64,000 bases of DNA from Caryophanon latum (GTDB lineage: Bacteria > Bacillota > Bacilli > Bacillales_A > Planococcaceae): positions 47,131 to 111,130 of the forward strand of contig NZ_MATO01000044.1 in the NCBI RefSeq assembly GCF_001700325.1. Direction: 5' to 3'. The notes under the pieces were generated by a model. It ran no database searches. It worked only from the letters and a program-made list of their open reading frames with translations, and was not told the DNA's origin. Shown here piece by piece: positions 62,207-64,000 of the stretch (the first letter of the stretch is position 1; each line of letters begins with the position of its first letter). A program made the translations under genes and the position numbers.

Positions 62207-64000
62207 TTAATCATGTACAAGGAGCTGTTGTCCCTTTGCATCAATGATATATGAATGTGTACGAGTCGCTGCTTCAATTTCTCCAACTGCACGATGCGTC
62301 GCTGATACATCTTTAAAGCTTTGCGTCGGTAAATCATTTAATGGTGCGCGCTCTAACATACGGTTAATCATATACACAGCTTGCACACGTGTAATTGCCT
62401 CTTTTGGTGCAAAGCGACCATCTGGGTAACCATTGACAATACCTGCTTCACGGTTCGCCTCGATGATCCACTGTGCCCAGTGACCTTTCGTATCCGTAAA
62501 TGTTAGCTCAACATTTTCTTCAACCGTTAACTGCTTCATATTCGCTATAATTTTCGCCATATGTGCACGTGTTAATTCGTTCGATGCATTAAAGTGACCA
62601 TTTTCGTCACCGTCCATAATACCTGCTGCCTTCACGAAAGCAATTTCGCCTGCCGCAAAGTGCGTCGCAGAAATATCTTTAAACGGTGCCTCCTTCACTT
62701 CCATGCCATCTTTATAACCTAAAATACGTGCAATCATACGTGCCATTTGTACACGTGTTACGTTTTCCTCTGGACGGAAAGTACCATCATCAAAGCCTCG
62801 AATATACGCTGCGTGCGTGATGACATCTTGATCCATTTGAAGAAGCGTAAACGTCCCAAACTCATTTACTTTGAAGCGTAAACTAAACGTGTCATTTTCT
62901 AGCTTCACTACTTCTGGATATACAACCTTTTTCTCGCCATCTGAATGCTCGATATAAACAGCTAAGCTATTTAAAAATGCTTGGCGCTCTACCTCATTCG
63001 TCGGTAATGTTACATCCTTTAACGGTAACGTAATGTCAACCGGACGTGATGGTAAGTTTGTTTCAATCACCATCGGACGTGCTAGTACATGTACATCATT
63101 CGTTCCAAGGATATCTCGTACTACTTCCTCTGTACGTGCACGGTTTTCAATTTCGATACGCTCTGACTCTGCTTTCACAGGAATCAAGTTGAAGTAGAAG
63201 TCCTCTACTATACCATTTAATGAGCTATTTGGTACTTCTAACAACGCATTTTCCGTTGAAATTTCTAACGATAGCTTATTTTCATATAGCATTTGCGCTA
63301 CTTTACCAGGGATATTCCCTACTGTTTGTGCCACGATGTCCTGTGGATCTGGTACAACGATACGCACAATCGTATTTTGAATTTCCTGCGCCTTTTCAAT
63401 TGCCTGTAACGCATGCTCTTCCGTTAAGTTGACAGTATCTGCTACTTGACTGTCCCCTTTATCCGTACGCTCGACCGCAATCGGTGTTCTCTCCACCGGA
63501 TTTTCACCCGCCACCTCTAACGCTACTTCAACAATTGTAGTCGACTGTTCCTCTAGTTCCGTTTCACCTGGCTTCTCTGGCATCGGTGCCGGTGCCGGAC
63601 TCGGTGTCGGCGTTGGTGCCGGTGTTGGCTCTGGCGTCGGCTCTGGTGTTGGTTCTGGCGTTGGTTCTGGTGTTGGTTCTGGCGTCGGCTCTGGTGTTGG
63701 CTCTGGCGTCGGCTCTGGCGTCGGCTCTGGCGTCGGCTCTGGTGTTGGTTCTGGTTTTGGCTCTGGCGTTGGTTCTGGTTTTGGTTCTGGCGTTGGTTCT
63801 GGTTTTGGTTCTACAACGATTGCCAACTCATCTTTTGCTTTTATTAAAACTTCTAATGCTACTTTGATCTGCTCTGGTGTGGCGTTTTCGTCCGCTAATA
63901 CTTTCTCTGCTTCCTCTAACGCTTTAGCATAATCTTGCCAGCTTGCCTCTGTATATGCTGCTTCTTCTAAATCTTTTGCTTTGTCTACTTCTGTTTGAAG
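62207..64000 (-). CDS. SLH surface protein with FIVAR and Pro-Thr-Glu repeat region, C-terminal part
   Basis: The frame is open to the right edge, so the N-terminus is missing. From the N-terminal side: a FIVAR-like helical module ([20 protein letters not shown] ... [14 protein letters not shown]), about 20 tandem EPTP/EPKP units (63600-63815), and an acidic region of about 300 residues with no recognised domain. Three SLH motifs at the C-terminus follow ([59 protein letters not shown]). It is a wall-bound surface protein whose Pro-rich stalk could span the envelope. Confidence 0.88.
   Translation of the reverse strand, partial: LQTEVDKAKDLEEAAYTEASWQDYAKALEEAEKVLADENATPEQIKVALEVLIKAKDELAIVVEPKPEPTPEPKPEPTPEPKPEPTPEPTPEPTPEPTPEPTPEPTPEPTPEPTPEPTPEPTPEPTPAPTPTPSPAPAPMPEKPGETELEEQSTTIVEVALEVAGENPVERTPIAVERTDKGDSQVADTVNLTEEHALQAIEKAQEIQNTIVRIVVPDPQDIVAQTVGNIPGKVAQMLYENKLSLEISTENALLEVPNSSLNGIVEDFYFNLIPVKAESERIEIENRARTEEVVRDILGTNDVHVLARPMVIETNLPSRPVDITLPLKDVTLPTNEVERQAFLNSLAVYIEHSDGEKKVVYPEVVKLENDTFSLRFKVNEFGTFTLLQMDQDVITHAAYIRGFDDGTFRPEENVTRVQMARMIARILGYKDGMEVKEAPFKDISATHFAAGEIAFVKAAGIMDGDENGHFNASNELTRAHMAKIIANMKQLTVEENVELTFTDTKGHWAQWIIEANREAGIVNGYPDGRFAPKEAITRVQAVYMINRMLERAPLNDLPTQSFKDVSATHRAVGEIEAATRTHSYIIDAKGQQLLVHD
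63600..63815 (-). repeat. Tandem repeats encoding (P-E/K-P-T)n
   Basis: 12-bp units of the GGTTCTGGCGTT/GGCTCTGGTGTT type, with third-position variation. They encode the Pro/Thr/Glu stalk of the SLH protein and are prone to length changes. Confidence 0.85.

Overview
The window is bacterial, gene-dense and of low to moderate G+C. It has Gram-positive signals: strong AGGAGG ribosome-binding sites, lipobox signal peptides, S-layer-homology (SLH) surface proteins, a B. subtilis-like hutHUIG order and no outer-membrane genes. It most likely comes from a member of the Bacillales, probably Caryophanaceae/Planococcaceae (relatives of Lysinibacillus, Solibacillus or Kurthia). That placement is inferred, not tested. 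I saw no rRNA, tRNA or intact transposase gene.

Layout. 1-4.8 kb: the tail of an Rpn-type nuclease gene, a lipoprotein, a PadR regulator, pcp with a DUF1722 partner, two small membrane proteins, and an AraC regulator with an atypical receiver domain. 5.0-10.4 kb: histidine utilisation, hutH-hutU-hutI-hutG, divergent from that regulator. 10.4-16.7 kb: a hydrolase, small ORFs, a lone kynB, and a CoA-disulfide reductase/rhodanese fusion beside a TauE-type permease; the fusion gene's promoter carries a candidate CstR-type persulfide-sensor operator. 16.8-21.3 kb: a BspA-like leucine-rich-repeat SLH protein; its SLH tail is duplicated downstream with a toxin-antitoxin-like pair between the copies. 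21.4-26.8 kb: an operon of a solute-binding lipoprotein and a membrane diguanylate cyclase, then an SDR with a TetR regulator.

27.3-38.4 kb: a complete type I-B CRISPR-Cas locus. The array has 32 intact 29-bp repeats plus one degenerate terminal repeat. The operon order is cas6-cas8-cas7-cas5-cas3-cas4-cas1-cas2. Upstream of cas6, on the opposite strand, lies a miniature pseudo-array: two degenerate repeats around a 25-nt pseudo-spacer. The first 16 nt of that pseudo-spacer match the cas6 leader at 14 positions. The only mismatches are positions 6 and 12, the bases that type I Cascade flips out, and the match is preceded by CCT. It is very probably a cas-regulating (CreR-type) RNA that turns the effector onto its own promoter. 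A second, unidentified small RNA with a near-consensus promoter and terminator lies next to it.

39.2-49.5 kb: a cobalamin-riboswitch-controlled operon. It encodes a 1467-aa SLH-anchored protein with duplicated transcobalamin/intrinsic-factor-like modules, a second SLH protein, a DUF4430 lipoprotein and a full ECF transporter (T, A-A, S). Together these look like a surface-to-membrane vitamin B12 capture chain. 49.7-56.9 kb: a secreted transglutaminase-like protein, a ferredoxin-NADP reductase, and a Fur-boxed siderophore ABC transporter. 56.9-64 kb: a CPBP protease, a frameshifted SDR, a nucleotidyltransferase, a DUF3219 protein, a luciferase-like monooxygenase, an unrecognised PD-(D/E)XK-like protein and the C-terminal part of another SLH protein.

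A MITE-like repeat family with conserved ends is scattered through the intergenic regions.
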